Shown here: piece by piece, positions 52,252 to 61,618 of the stretch
Layout: the number at the start of each line of letters is the position of its first letter
How positions within the stretch are numbered: the stretch's first letter is position 1
Source of the DNA: Streptomyces sp. NBC_00433
GTDB lineage: Bacteria; Actinomycetota; Actinomycetes; Streptomycetales; Streptomycetaceae
Length of the DNA: 64,000 nucleotides
Reading direction: 5' to 3'
Assembly (NCBI GenBank): GCA_036015235.1
Contig: CP107926.1
Coordinates: forward strand, 5,103,501 to 5,167,500
Notes under the pieces: model-generated
Database searches by the model: none
Seen by the model: only the letters and a program-made list of their open reading frames with translations
Told to the model about the DNA's origin: nothing
Translations under genes and position numbers: made by a program

Positions 52252-55200
52252 CAAGGCCACCTCGCGGGCAGTCTTCATCGGCACCACCGAATACCACCCG
52301 AGCACCCGGCTCCAGCAGCTGGCGAACGTCGACAGCGGTGTCCGGCGGCTGCGCCACCTGCTGTGCGAACGCGCGGAGGCCGTCTTCGACGGCGAATCGT
52401 GCCCCGCCCCGCTGCTCAACCCGGCGCGCGGCCGGGTCGTGCTCGAAGCACTGGGACAGGCCGCCACCGAGGCCGAGGACGTCCTGCTCGTCTATTACGC
52501 GGGGCACGCGATCTCGCTGCAGAAGGGGAACGAGGACCGGCTCTACCTCGTCCTCAGCGAGGCCGAGTATCCGCACCCGGACTGGGAGAGCCTCGACTTC
52601 GGCGAGGTCAGGGGCATCCTGCGGAAGTCGCGGGCCCGGGTGCGCATCCTGATCCTCGACTGCTGCTTCAGCGGCGTCGCCGCCCAGGGCGTGCTGTCCG
52701 GCGACGAGCCGCCGCTGACGGCCGAGCAGCTCCAGGAGCTGACGATGGAGGAGGGCTGGCACATCGTCACCTCGTCGGCCGCCGACCGGACGGCCGACGA
52801 CAGCGACGGCCACGGCTACACCGCTTTCACCGGCAAGCTCATCGAAGGCCTGGAGCAGGGCGTCGACCGCGCGCCCGACGGTGTCGAGCCCACCCACCTG
52901 GGCATGGACAGCCTCTTCTGGTACGCCCGCGCCCGCTTACCCGAGCAGGCCCCGCAGATCCTGCAGAACGGCATGCCCCACGTGGCGCTCGGCCCCAACC
53001 CGCGCAGGCTCCCGCTGGAATACGAGCAGTGGACCGACGCCGTCGAGACCTTCCTGCGCGGCTGGGCCCCCGACGCGGCCGAACTGGACGCGACGGTCGA
53101 ACTGGCGCGCAAGCTGGTCCTGCGGCTCGCCCGGAGCTGCCAGGCCGAACCACGGCTCGCCAACGACCCGTGGCGCTCCACGGGCTTCGCGGTGCGGATG
53201 TGCGAGCACCTCACCGACATGGTGAAAAGGGCCTGCGGCCGCGCCGGCGAACCACTGCTCAACCAGGCGGAGGCGCTGCTCGTCGGCCTGATGCCCTTCG
53301 TCTGCGCCACCTGGTGGGACGGGGCGCTCGGCGAGTCCCTGAAGTCGACCGACCCGGAAAGGGACCTGCTCGGCGAGCAGCACGCGGCGGCGCACGGATA
53401 CGACGGGCCGCGGGGCAGCTACCGGGAGTTCCTCGAGCGGCGGCCCGACGCGGTGCGCCGCGCGAGGTCCGCGGTCCGCCGCGGCAACGAGACGGCCGCA
53501 CGGGCCATCTGCTGGTGGCTCTACCGCCAGTGGGTGCTCAACCGGGCCTTCATCGAGCGCAAGCCCGACCCGTTGCAGGCCGTCGGCGCGCTCCTGGAGG
53601 AGGACCACGGGCCGTCCCGCACGATGCTGCGCCGGCTCTTCGGTCTCTACGGCAATCTGACAATCCAACAGGTGCTCGACCCCCTCATGTCGGCGCTGCT
53701 GGCCAGCCCCGACCCCCGGCTGAAGGTCGGCAAGCCGACGACCGACACCGACATCAGGGCCGGGCTGATCGTCCGGCTGCTCAGCGTCGCCCAGCAGATG
53801 GCCATCGACCCCTTCGCCCTGCCGACCGCCATCGACCACGTCAACGCCGGCAATTCCTTCACCCCCGAGGTGCTCCGCGAGCGCTTCTGGAGCTGGCAGC
53901 GGCTGTCCCGCGACGGCTCCGGCACCGTCGGCTACGACCTCGGCGCCGAATGCGCCTCCCCCGAGGTCGCCTCGGTGCTCCGCGCGCACGTCATCGCCAT
54001 GGACCGCTACGTCCTCCAGGTGACCCACCCGGACAACGGCCTCCCCGAGGCGGCCGCACTCGGCGACGTCATCCCGCTGCGCTACAGCTCCCTCGGCGTG
54101 CAACCGGGCCCCGACGACCGGTTCAGCCTCACCGAGATGCGGCTGACCCTGGACGACGACAGCGTCCGCGAGCTGCTCATGGGCCAGCAGATCTACCACC
54201 ACCCCGAGGCCGCGATCCGCGAGCTGTTCCAGAACGCCCTGGACGCCTGCCGCCACCGGGACCGGCGGCTGGCCTTCCTGCGGTACCAGCGCGGGGAGGC
54301 CGAGTCCGGCGGCGACTGGCGCGGGAAGATCACCTTCGTCCGCGGCCACGACGACCGCCGCCCGTACATCGAGTGCCGGGACAACGGCGTGGGCATGGGC
54401 GAGCAGGAGCTGGAGAAGCTCTTCGCCCGCGGCGGCAAGCGGTTCACCACCTCGCAGGAGTACCTGGAGGAGCAGGTCGACTGGCGGCGTGCCGGCATCC
54501 AGCTGCAGCCGAACAGCATCTTCGGCATCGGCGTCTACTCGTACTTCCTGCTGGCGGACGAGATCCGGGTGGTCACCCGGCGGCTCAACCGGGACGGCGA
54601 GCTGGGCCAGGGCCTCCAGATCGACATCTCAGGCCCCGGCGCCCTCTTCCACATCAAGCCCCTGCCGGGCATCGACGCCGGCACCACGGTCCGCCTGTAC
54701 CTGAAGCAGGACCTGGACCTGCCGCCGCTGCACGACGTGCTCGGGCGGTGGGTCTGGACGAGCGACTACGACCTGGAGGCGTCGGAGGCGGGCACGGACG
54801 AGGTCTTCCGGCTGCGCGCGGGCAGGCTGACCGAGCGGGTCGCCCGCCACGGCACGATGTCCCTCGCGACCGGCGGATCGCCGGGCGTCTGGTGGTGCCC
54901 CGGCGAAGGCGGAGTGCTCAGGGACGGCATCTGGATCACCCACCCGGTCTTCGGCGCGGTGGTCAACCTCACCGGCACGGCCGCCCCCGACCTGACCATC
55001 GACCGCAACCACCCGCGGGACCCCGCCGCGATCGCCGTCGACCCGCTGCTCGCCGACCGCGTCGACGCCCTGGTGCGGGAGGGAGCCGGGATACTGACGC
55101 CGTCCTGGCTGAGCGAACTGGCCAAGGAGCGGCCGGGCCTGGCGGACACCGTGCTGCGGGCCGCCGTCGAGCACGGCCTCCCGGGGTGGCAACTGGGCGG

Positions 55201-57385
55201 GCGGGAGGCGGACATCGCCGTCGTCGGCTGCTTCGTCCCGGAGATCTTCCGGTGGGCCGCGAAGACGGGGGCCAAGGCCGGGGAGCCGTCGGTCAAACCG
55301 GCCAAGGACGACGCCGACCGCCGGCTGCTGGCCCAGGCCAACGAGATACTGACGAACTTCCCGCCGTTCGTCGCGGACTGGCGGGCCAGGGCCTGGGCCA
55401 AGGCGGGGCTGCTGCCCGGTATCGGCCTGGCGGACGCCGAATCGCCGCCGGTGGCCCTGCCGAGCGACGCCCTGCTGCTCAATCTGCAAAGGGTGGGCGA
55501 ACGGCAGATCTACGACTACGAGGCCATCCTTCGAGCGCAACTCGCGGTGGGACGGCCCGTGGAGAGGAACCTGGTGGAGGCCGCCGAGCAGTTGGACGTG
55601 ACCCTTCCGCCGCTGGTGGCCCGGCTCTGCCTCCTCGGCCAGGACGAGCGGGAATTCCGCAGCGTTCCGCACCAGCCGGCCGGCGACGGGCCGGTCGTGG
55701 CGCCGCCCGGCGAGGCGCCGGGCGGCTGGCTGCGTACCGATGCCCCCGTTCCCATGGGCTACATCCTGCAGATGGCCCTGTCCGAGGAGTCCCCGCCACG
55801 GCAGATCCGGGACCGGCTGGAGCGGGTCGGCTACCGGACCCCCGAGACCCGGTACGTCCCGGGGACGGCGACGGCCAGTCAGGACGACCTGGCCATCCTC
55901 AGAGCGGACCAGGGCCGCGCGAACGCCTGGCTCGTACCCGACGACGAGGTCCCGCTCAGCCATGTCCTCGGGGTCGCGGCGGAGCTGGAGACCACCCCGC
56001 GGCAGATCGCCGAACGCCTCACCGAACTCGGCCATCACTGGCCCGATCACGCCCCCACCCACCCGGCGTGGCAGACCACCCTGCGCAAGGACGACTGCAT
56101 TCTGCTGAGCCGGGACTGCGACGGCGCGCCGCCGTGGCTCGACACCACGGACACGCCGCCCGTCGAGCATCTGCTCATCGCGGCGGCCAAGACGGGCTCC
56201 ACGCCTCGACAGGTCGCGGAACGGCTCACCCGCCTGGGCCTGAGCGTGGCCGCGGACGCCCGCACCCATCCCGCCTGGGAGGTCGTCCTCACGGCGTCCG
56301 ACCGCATCCTGCTCAGCCGGGAGCTGCGGGATCAGCGGTCGGTCAATGAGGACGGGACCAGGACGTGGATTCCCTCGGGGGCTCGCATCCCGACCGGTCA
56401 CCTCTTCGCCGCCGCCATGACCGTGAAACGAACAGCCCGGCAGGTCGCGGACCGTTTCACGCGACTGGGTTACGTCACGGACGACGGCGTCGGCGAGTGG
56501 CCTCGCTCCGGCAGGCTCTCGGACGACGACCTGACGCTGATCAGCGAGTCCCTCGACGGCGCGAAGCCCTGGCTCGACCCGATGGCCGAGGTGTCGGCCG
56601 GGCATGTCCTCGGCGCCGCGAGGGTCACGGCCTACAGCGCACGGGAGGCGGCGGCCCGCCTCCGCCAACTCGGCTACGTCACGGCCGAGGTCGACGCGCA
56701 GGTTCTGCGGTCGGCGCGCGGCGCCAGGGATCTGATCATCCTCAGCCGGGACCTCGACAGTGTGTACCCGTGGCTGGACCCCGCCAGTGACGTGCCCCTC
56801 GGCCATCTCCTCTCAGCGGCGGCCGCCACCAAGTCCACACCGGAGCAGGTCGCAGAGCGGCTCGCCCTGCTGGGCTACCGGACGGACGAGCCGGCCGTCG
56901 GCCTGGCCGCCTGGCGCACGACCCTGGGCAAGGACGACCTGACCCTGCTCGGCGGCGACCCCGACAGCACGAGGCCGTGGCGCGAAGTCGAGGAGGACAT
57001 CAGCCTGGAGCACCTGGTCGTCGCCGCGGCGACCCTGGAACGCACTCCGCAGTGGGTGGCGGACCGCTACAGAGCGCTCGGCTACGGGATCACGGGCCAG
57101 GCCGCCGGCCATCCCGTGTGGCGGACCACCCTGCGCCGGGGTGACCTGGCCCTCCTCGGCGTCACCGGCAACCGCCGGGCCCCCACCCTCGGCTTCGCCA
57201 CCCCGGTGCCCCTCACCCACATCCTGCAGACGGCGGTCACCGAGGACCAGGAGCCCGGCCAGGTGTGGGCACGCCTCGAACAACTCGGCTTCACGCCTCC
57301 CCCGGGCGTCGTCTTCCCCCGCCAGGAGGCGACGGCCGACGGCCGCGTGCCGGGCCGCAAGTCCCGCTCGGCGCCGACCGCCTGA
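52232..57385 (+). CDS. Caspase-HSP90-like ATPase-winged-helix repeat conflict protein
   Basis: 1,717 aa, ATG 52232 with GGGGAGG. Residues ~10-245 are a caspase/metacaspase domain: VYYAGHAIS (His92) and LILDCCFSGVA (catalytic Cys145 in D-x-C-x-S-G). Residues ~250-620 are helical, likely the iHD-type linker of such proteins. Residues ~630-1010 are an Hsp90/GHKL ATPase: RELFQNALDACRHRD (Glu664, Asn668), ECRDNGVGMGEQELEKLFAR (Asp717), then FGIGVYSYFLLAD (764 onward) and LTIDRNHPRD. From Trp1166 come seven ~68-residue winged-helix repeats and a partial eighth, each with W(L)-x-VPxxHLL-xAA-x-TPRQVAERLxxLGY-x-DDLxLLSRD. Predicted cytosolic ATP-switched sensor with a built-in protease. A TTA codon lies at 52937-52939 (residue 236). 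Confidence 0.88.
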   Translation: MQLQPPDKATSRAVFIGTTEYHPSTRLQQLANVDSGVRRLRHLLCERAEAVFDGESCPAPLLNPARGRVVLEALGQAATEAEDVLLVYYAGHAISLQKGNEDRLYLVLSEAEYPHPDWESLDFGEVRGILRKSRARVRILILDCCFSGVAAQGVLSGDEPPLTAEQLQELTMEEGWHIVTSSAADRTADDSDGHGYTAFTGKLIEGLEQGVDRAPDGVEPTHLGMDSLFWYARARLPEQAPQILQNGMPHVALGPNPRRLPLEYEQWTDAVETFLRGWAPDAAELDATVELARKLVLRLARSCQAEPRLANDPWRSTGFAVRMCEHLTDMVKRACGRAGEPLLNQAEALLVGLMPFVCATWWDGALGESLKSTDPERDLLGEQHAAAHGYDGPRGSYREFLERRPDAVRRARSAVRRGNETAARAICWWLYRQWVLNRAFIERKPDPLQAVGALLEEDHGPSRTMLRRLFGLYGNLTIQQVLDPLMSALLASPDPRLKVGKPTTDTDIRAGLIVRLLSVAQQMAIDPFALPTAIDHVNAGNSFTPEVLRERFWSWQRLSRDGSGTVGYDLGAECASPEVASVLRAHVIAMDRYVLQVTHPDNGLPEAAALGDVIPLRYSSLGVQPGPDDRFSLTEMRLTLDDDSVRELLMGQQIYHHPEAAIRELFQNALDACRHRDRRLAFLRYQRGEAESGGDWRGKITFVRGHDDRRPYIECRDNGVGMGEQELEKLFARGGKRFTTSQEYLEEQVDWRRAGIQLQPNSIFGIGVYSYFLLADEIRVVTRRLNRDGELGQGLQIDISGPGALFHIKPLPGIDAGTTVRLYLKQDLDLPPLHDVLGRWVWTSDYDLEASEAGTDEVFRLRAGRLTERVARHGTMSLATGGSPGVWWCPGEGGVLRDGIWITHPVFGAVVNLTGTAAPDLTIDRNHPRDPAAIAVDPLLADRVDALVREGAGILTPSWLSELAKERPGLADTVLRAAVEHGLPGWQLGGREADIAVVGCFVPEIFRWAAKTGAKAGEPSVKPAKDDADRRLLAQANEILTNFPPFVADWRARAWAKAGLLPGIGLADAESPPVALPSDALLLNLQRVGERQIYDYEAILRAQLAVGRPVERNLVEAAEQLDVTLPPLVARLCLLGQDEREFRSVPHQPAGDGPVVAPPGEAPGGWLRTDAPVPMGYILQMALSEESPPRQIRDRLERVGYRTPETRYVPGTATASQDDLAILRADQGRANAWLVPDDEVPLSHVLGVAAELETTPRQIAERLTELGHHWPDHAPTHPAWQTTLRKDDCILLSRDCDGAPPWLDTTDTPPVEHLLIAAAKTGSTPRQVAERLTRLGLSVAADARTHPAWEVVLTASDRILLSRELRDQRSVNEDGTRTWIPSGARIPTGHLFAAAMTVKRTARQVADRFTRLGYVTDDGVGEWPRSGRLSDDDLTLISESLDGAKPWLDPMAEVSAGHVLGAARVTAYSAREAAARLRQLGYVTAEVDAQVLRSARGARDLIILSRDLDSVYPWLDPASDVPLGHLLSAAAATKSTPEQVAERLALLGYRTDEPAVGLAAWRTTLGKDDLTLLGGDPDSTRPWREVEEDISLEHLVVAAATLERTPQWVADRYRALGYGITGQAAGHPVWRTTLRRGDLALLGVTGNRRAPTLGFATPVPLTHILQTAVTEDQEPGQVWARLEQLGFTPPPGVVFPRQEATADGRVPGRKSRSAPTA

Positions 57386-57592
57386 GACGGCAGCCCACGG
57401 AAGCGTCGCGGCCTGCGAAGCTGCCGGATTCCGTACGAGCGGGCCGCCGTGCGGCCGGCGCACGGGAGCGGGCCGGGGGACACCTGGGTCGTCGCGGGCG
57501 TCGTCTTCGCGCTGCCGGGGCTCTGGCCGGAACCCGGTTGGCGGCGTCGTGGGCGACCGTGCCAGTGCCGCGCTCTACGGCAGCATGGGGTG

Positions 57593-58105
57593 ATGACGAC
57601 CATCTCGCTCGTGCAGGGCGACATCACCGTGCAGCAGGCCGACGCCCTCGTCAACGCGGCGAATTCGTCGCTTCTCGGCGGTGGCGGGGTCGACGGGGCC
57701 ATTCATCGGCGGGGTGGGCCCGAGATCCTCGCGGCGTGCAGGGAGCTGCGGGCCTCCCACTACGGGAAGGGCCTCAAGGTCGGGCAGGCCGTGGCCACGA
57801 CGGCGGGGCGGCTGCGGGCGCGGTGGGTCATCCACACGGTGGGGCCGGTGTGGTCGGCGGACGAGGACCGGTCGGCGCTGCTCGCGTCCTGCTACCGGGA
57901 ATCGCTGCGGGTCGCCGACGAGCTGGGGGCCGCGTCGGTGGCCTTTCCCGCGGTGTCCACCGGGATCTACGGGTGGCCGCTCGACGACGGGGCCCGTATC
58001 GCACTGGAGACGGTGCGCCGCGCGGACACCGCGGTCTCCGACGTGCGGTTCGTGCTCTTCGACGAGACCTCGTACGCGGTGTTCGCGGGGCTGCACCGCG
58101 GGTGA
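57593..58105 (+). CDS. Macro-domain ADP-ribose / O-acetyl-ADP-ribose hydrolase
   Basis: 170 aa, ATG 57593. MacroD/YmdB-type: LVQGDITVQQADALVNAANS (Asp and Asn-Ala-Ala-Asn of the ADP-ribose pocket), LLGGGGVDGAIHRRGGPEIL (substrate loop), VIHTVGPVW and AFPAVSTGIYGWPLDDGARI (phosphate loop). These enzymes remove ADP-ribose from proteins or hydrolyse O-acetyl-ADP-ribose. It is the next gene after the caspase-HSP90 gene on the same strand, 207 bp later; separate transcription is possible. No TTA codon. Housekeeping YmdB-like function is the default view; partnership with the conflict protein is inference. Confidence 0.93.
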   Translation: MTTISLVQGDITVQQADALVNAANSSLLGGGGVDGAIHRRGGPEILAACRELRASHYGKGLKVGQAVATTAGRLRARWVIHTVGPVWSADEDRSALLASCYRESLRVADELGAASVAFPAVSTGIYGWPLDDGARIALETVRRADTAVSDVRFVLFDETSYAVFAGLHRG

Positions 58106-58120
58106 CGCCCGGGGGTGCGG

Positions 58121-59593
58121 TCACACGCAGGTGTCGTCGTGCTCCTTGCGCCGGGTGAGGCGGGCGAAGAGGGGCGGGGAGTACCAGCCGGGGCGCTCGC
58201 CGCTGAGCCAGTCCTGCACCGAGGGCTCCGGCGGGCGCACCCCGCCGAGGGCGTAGAAGGCGGCGCCGACGACCGCGCCCGCCACCGCGAGGCCGAAGCA
58301 GATCCACAGGGCCGTCCGGGTGCCCGAGTCGAGGTTGTCGCCGACGTTGGCGGCGATGTACAGCAGGATCGGGGCGATCAGGAAGGCGGCCACCGCCCGG
58401 AGCAGCTCGATGATCGCGAAGACGCGCTGCACGTTGTTCGAGCGCAGCGAGAAGCCGGCGATGAAGAGCGCGGGGACGACGGACGAGCCGACGCCGATGC
58501 CGACCAGGCCGGAGCCCACGGCGACGAGCGCGGACGTGGGCGGGGCCGCGGCGTTCATGACCACGATGCCGACGGTCAGGAAGCCCAGGCCGACGAGGAC
58601 GAAGTAGTGCAGCAGGCGGGTGCGGAAGACCGCGCCGAAGACGAACGCGGTGATCACGGCGCCGCCGAATTCCGGCAGGTAGAGCAGCCCCAGGTGCAGC
58701 GGCGAGTAGCGTCCCGCGAGCGAGGTCAGGGTCAGCGAGATCGCCGAGACCGACGCGGCCGCCGCGCAGATGGCGGCGACGATGCCGGCGACCGGGAGCG
58801 TACTGACCAGGCTGCGCACGCACAGCAGCGGGTTCTTGGCGGTGTATTCGTGGACGAAGAGGATGATGATCAGCAGCAGCCCGCCGAGCAGCGGCCCGGA
58901 CGCCCTGGCGTCGAGGAAGCGGTGGGTGAGCAGTTCCGAGGCGCCGAAGAAGGCGGCCACGCATCCGATGAGGGCCAGCCCGAGCGCGATGACGTCGACG
59001 GGGGCTTCCGGATTGGCCGGCGGGGTCTCCTGGAAGGTCAGCAGGGACAGGATGAGCGCCGCCACGGCGACCCCGGCGATGATCCAGAACAGCGGCCGCC
59101 ATGCGTGGGAGTTCGCCTGGATGCCGCCGACCACCGGGCCGAGCGCGACCGCGCCGAAGATGCACACGTTCAGGACCACGGCGGTCTCGCGCAGCCGGGT
59201 CGCCGGATAGCCGATGATCAGCGGCGGCACGGCCGCGATGAGCAGCAGGCTGGTGCACAGGCCCTGGAGGATGTGCCCGACGATGAAGACAGCGGCGTCG
59301 GGCGCCGCCGCGGTGAGCACCGAGCCGATCACCAGCAGGGTGCCGTAGACGAGCAGCATCCGGCGCTGCGGCAGCCGCTGCGCGAACTGCACCGCCAGGA
59401 CGGTGCCCACCGCGTAGCCGGCGTTGGCCATGCCCGTCGTCACGTCGATCGCCTGCCTGCTCATGTCCAGGTCATGGGCGATCTGCGGGGTGAGCGGGCC
59501 CAGGGCGGCGGAGAGTGCCAGGAAGGGCACCAGGGCGAAGACGACCATCGTCGCCACCACGGTGTAGCGCCCGGCGAGCGGACCTTGTCGCAT
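58121..59593 (-). CDS. MFS drug exporter (DHA2/EmrB-like)
   Basis: 490 aa from ATG 59593 with AGGAGA upstream. About 14 hydrophobic segments, e.g. VVATMVVFALVPFLALSAAL, LVYGTLLVIGSVLTAAAP and LGPVVGGIQANSHAWRPLFW, the last being the motif C region (GPxxGG) of drug:H+ antiporters followed by the WR(P)LFW turn. The C-terminal ~50 residues are cytoplasmic (FARLTRRKEHDDTCV). It converges on the macro gene with 15 bp between. An imperfect TTGTCACAA palindrome (59630-59638) upstream may be its operator. Substrate unknown. Confidence 0.9.
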   Translation of the reverse strand: MRQGPLAGRYTVVATMVVFALVPFLALSAALGPLTPQIAHDLDMSRQAIDVTTGMANAGYAVGTVLAVQFAQRLPQRRMLLVYGTLLVIGSVLTAAAPDAAVFIVGHILQGLCTSLLLIAAVPPLIIGYPATRLRETAVVLNVCIFGAVALGPVVGGIQANSHAWRPLFWIIAGVAVAALILSLLTFQETPPANPEAPVDVIALGLALIGCVAAFFGASELLTHRFLDARASGPLLGGLLLIIILFVHEYTAKNPLLCVRSLVSTLPVAGIVAAICAAAASVSAISLTLTSLAGRYSPLHLGLLYLPEFGGAVITAFVFGAVFRTRLLHYFVLVGLGFLTVGIVVMNAAAPPTSALVAVGSGLVGIGVGSSVVPALFIAGFSLRSNNVQRVFAIIELLRAVAAFLIAPILLYIAANVGDNLDSGTRTALWICFGLAVAGAVVGAAFYALGGVRPPEPSVQDWLSGERPGWYSPPLFARLTRRKEHDDTCV

Positions 59594-59828
59594 GGGTCGG
59601 CTTCTCCTCATTTCGGCGGAAATAGCGTGTTGTCACAATGCTGGACCGCCGATGCCGCTCTTCCGCCAAGCGGAGCCGCTGAAGTCACCCGTTCGACGGT
59701 CGGCGAATGCGCGCCGTCTGGCGTATTCCGGCCCGCCGCGCCGGGGCGGGTGAGGTCACAGCTGCTGCTGCTTCACCCCCGGGGGCAGCAGGCAGGGGGT
59801 GAAGACGACGATGTGCCTGCCGCGGGCC

Positions 59829-60599
59829 TCAGCGCCGCGCGGCGGCGAGGCGCTGGACCTCCCGGGTGAGGAGGGCGGCCGGGAAGGGGGTCCGCCTGCC
59901 GACGTCCACCATGTCGAAGGCGGCGATGACGTCCCCGACCCGGACGACGACCCGGTCGGTGTACTTGACGTCCCCGTCTGGCAGGGTGGCCGCCTCCTGG
60001 AAGCGCACCGCCTGGTCGCCCGCCTTCGGGGCCGCCTCCCGGGCGATCGGGTCGGTGTAGCGGCTGCCGCCTGCGTCGACGCCGGAGACGGTACGGCACA
60101 GGGACAGGTCGGCGGTCAGCACGCGGAAGACACCGGCGGCGGTGCCGTGCGGGTAGGCGGTGAGGGTGGCGGCTCCCGGGAAGATGTCGGCCTTCCAGTT
60201 GATCAGCTGGCTGACGCCGGCCGGGGCGGCCTTGCCGTAGACGATGTCCCACACGTCCTGGCAGGCCGCCGGGGTGAGCGGCGGGCGCGTACGGGTCCCG
60301 GCCGCCTCCTTCGTCAGGGCTGTGACCGGCATGTCGTAAGTCCCGGGCGTGGCGCCGTCCTTGAAGGTGAGTGACGTCAGCGTCCGCACCGTGACCGCCG
60401 CCGCGGCCGTGAAGGTGGGCACCGGCACGGGCGGCGGGGCGGGGGCGGCCGCGGAGGCGGTGGCGGGTGCGCCCGCGCCGGCGGCAGTCGTGGCCGGGGA
60501 CGTCGCCGGGCCGGCCTTCGTACCGCCCCCGCATCCGCTCACCACCGCGAGCACCGCGGACACGGCGGCGACAGCGCAGGCACGTCTCGTTCTGGTCAT
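59829..60599 (-). CDS. Lipoprotein of unknown function
   Basis: 256 aa. Signal with lipobox VVSGCGGG (Cys ~23), then a Ala/Thr/Pro linker. Mature part: TVRTLTSLTFKDGATPGTYD, ACQDVWDIVYGK, LSLCRTVSG (two Cys likely bonded), YTDRVVVRVGDVIAAFDMVD. The layout resembles the sensor-like lipoproteins of actinomycetes (PknH-sensor style). It is divergent from the SDR gene by ~65 bp. No enzymatic motif. Confidence 0.8.
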   Translation of the reverse strand: MTRTRRACAVAAVSAVLAVVSGCGGGTKAGPATSPATTAAGAGAPATASAAAPAPPPVPVPTFTAAAAVTVRTLTSLTFKDGATPGTYDMPVTALTKEAAGTRTRPPLTPAACQDVWDIVYGKAAPAGVSQLINWKADIFPGAATLTAYPHGTAAGVFRVLTADLSLCRTVSGVDAGGSRYTDPIAREAAPKAGDQAVRFQEAATLPDGDVKYTDRVVVRVGDVIAAFDMVDVGRRTPFPAALLTREVQRLAAARR

Positions 60600-60672
60600 C
60601 CCGGTTCAACCCCCCTGGTGCCGGGCCCGGCTCGGGCCCGCTCCGGGCATTCTGGCGTGCACCATGGGCTGT

Positions 60673-61611
60673 ATGGATACGAATTCCCCCACCGGACTCA
60701 CCGGCAGGATCGCCCTCGTCGCCGGCGCCACCCGTGGAGCGGGGCGGGCGCTCGCCGTCGAGTTGGGGCGCGGCGGCGCCACCGTCTACGTCACCGGGCG
60801 CACCACCCGCGAGCGGGTCAGCGAGGTCGGGCGGCGCACGGAGACCATCGAGGAGACCGCGGAACTGGTCACCGCGGCCGGCGGCACCGGGATCGCCGTG
60901 CCGACCGACCACCTGGACGAGGACCGGGTACGCGATCTCGTCGCGCGGATCGACCGCGAGCAGGGGCGGCTCGACATCCTGGTGAACGACCTCTGGGGCG
61001 GTGAACACCTCGTCGCCGGCTCGGTCTTCGGCAAGAAGACCTGGGAGACGCCGCTCGCCGACGGCCTGCGCATCCTCGAACTCGGCGTGCGCTCCCATGT
61101 GATCACCGCCGCGCTCGTCCTCCCGCTGCTGATCCGCTCCGACGGCCCGCTGCTCGTCGAGGTCACCGACGGCACCGCGGCCACCAACCGCCGCTACCGC
61201 GAGAACCTCTTCTACGACCTCGCCAAGAACGCCCCGATCCGCATCGCCTTCGGCCTGGGTGAGGAGTTGGCGGAATACGGCGGCGCGGCGGTCGCCGTCA
61301 CGCCCGGCTTCCTGCGCTCGGAGCAGATGCTCACCTACTTCGGTGTGACCGAGGACACCTGGCGCGACGCCGTCGCCCAGGAGCCGGACTTCGCCATCGC
61401 CGAGTCGCCGCACTACCTCGCCCGCGCGGTCGCCGCCCTCGCCGCCGACCCGGACCGGGCCGCCCGCTGGAACCGGAAGTCCACCTCCAGCGCGGAGCTG
61501 GCCCGCGCCTACGGTGTGCGGGACGTGGACGGCAGCAGGCCGGACGCGTGGGCGTACTTCGAGGACGTCCGCTACGGCGGCAAGGACGGCACGCCGGAGG
61601 ACTACCGCTGA
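60673..61611 (+). CDS. Short-chain dehydrogenase/reductase family protein
   Basis: 312 aa from ATG 60673 (ATG 60664 possible; neither has a good ribosome site, so a leaderless mRNA is conceivable). Rossmann motif VAGATRGAGRALA; TGRTT after the second strand suggests NADP; LVNDLWGGEH replaces the usual NNAG. The active-site region is LVEVTDGTAATNRRYRENLF followed by YDLAKNAP: Tyr and Lys are spaced YxxxK as in SDRs. This long, Trp-Gly-containing SDR subgroup is common in Streptomyces with no defined substrate. Confidence 0.87.
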   Translation: MDTNSPTGLTGRIALVAGATRGAGRALAVELGRGGATVYVTGRTTRERVSEVGRRTETIEETAELVTAAGGTGIAVPTDHLDEDRVRDLVARIDREQGRLDILVNDLWGGEHLVAGSVFGKKTWETPLADGLRILELGVRSHVITAALVLPLLIRSDGPLLVEVTDGTAATNRRYRENLFYDLAKNAPIRIAFGLGEELAEYGGAAVAVTPGFLRSEQMLTYFGVTEDTWRDAVAQEPDFAIAESPHYLARAVAALAADPDRAARWNRKSTSSAELARAYGVRDVDGSRPDAWAYFEDVRYGGKDGTPEDYR

Positions 61612-61618
61612 CCTGCCC

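Noticed and set aside
52363..56349. 1,328-codon ORF inside the caspase-HSP90 gene in another frame
   Set aside because: Arg/Gly/Pro-rich shadow produced by GC bias; the other frame carries all domain motifs.
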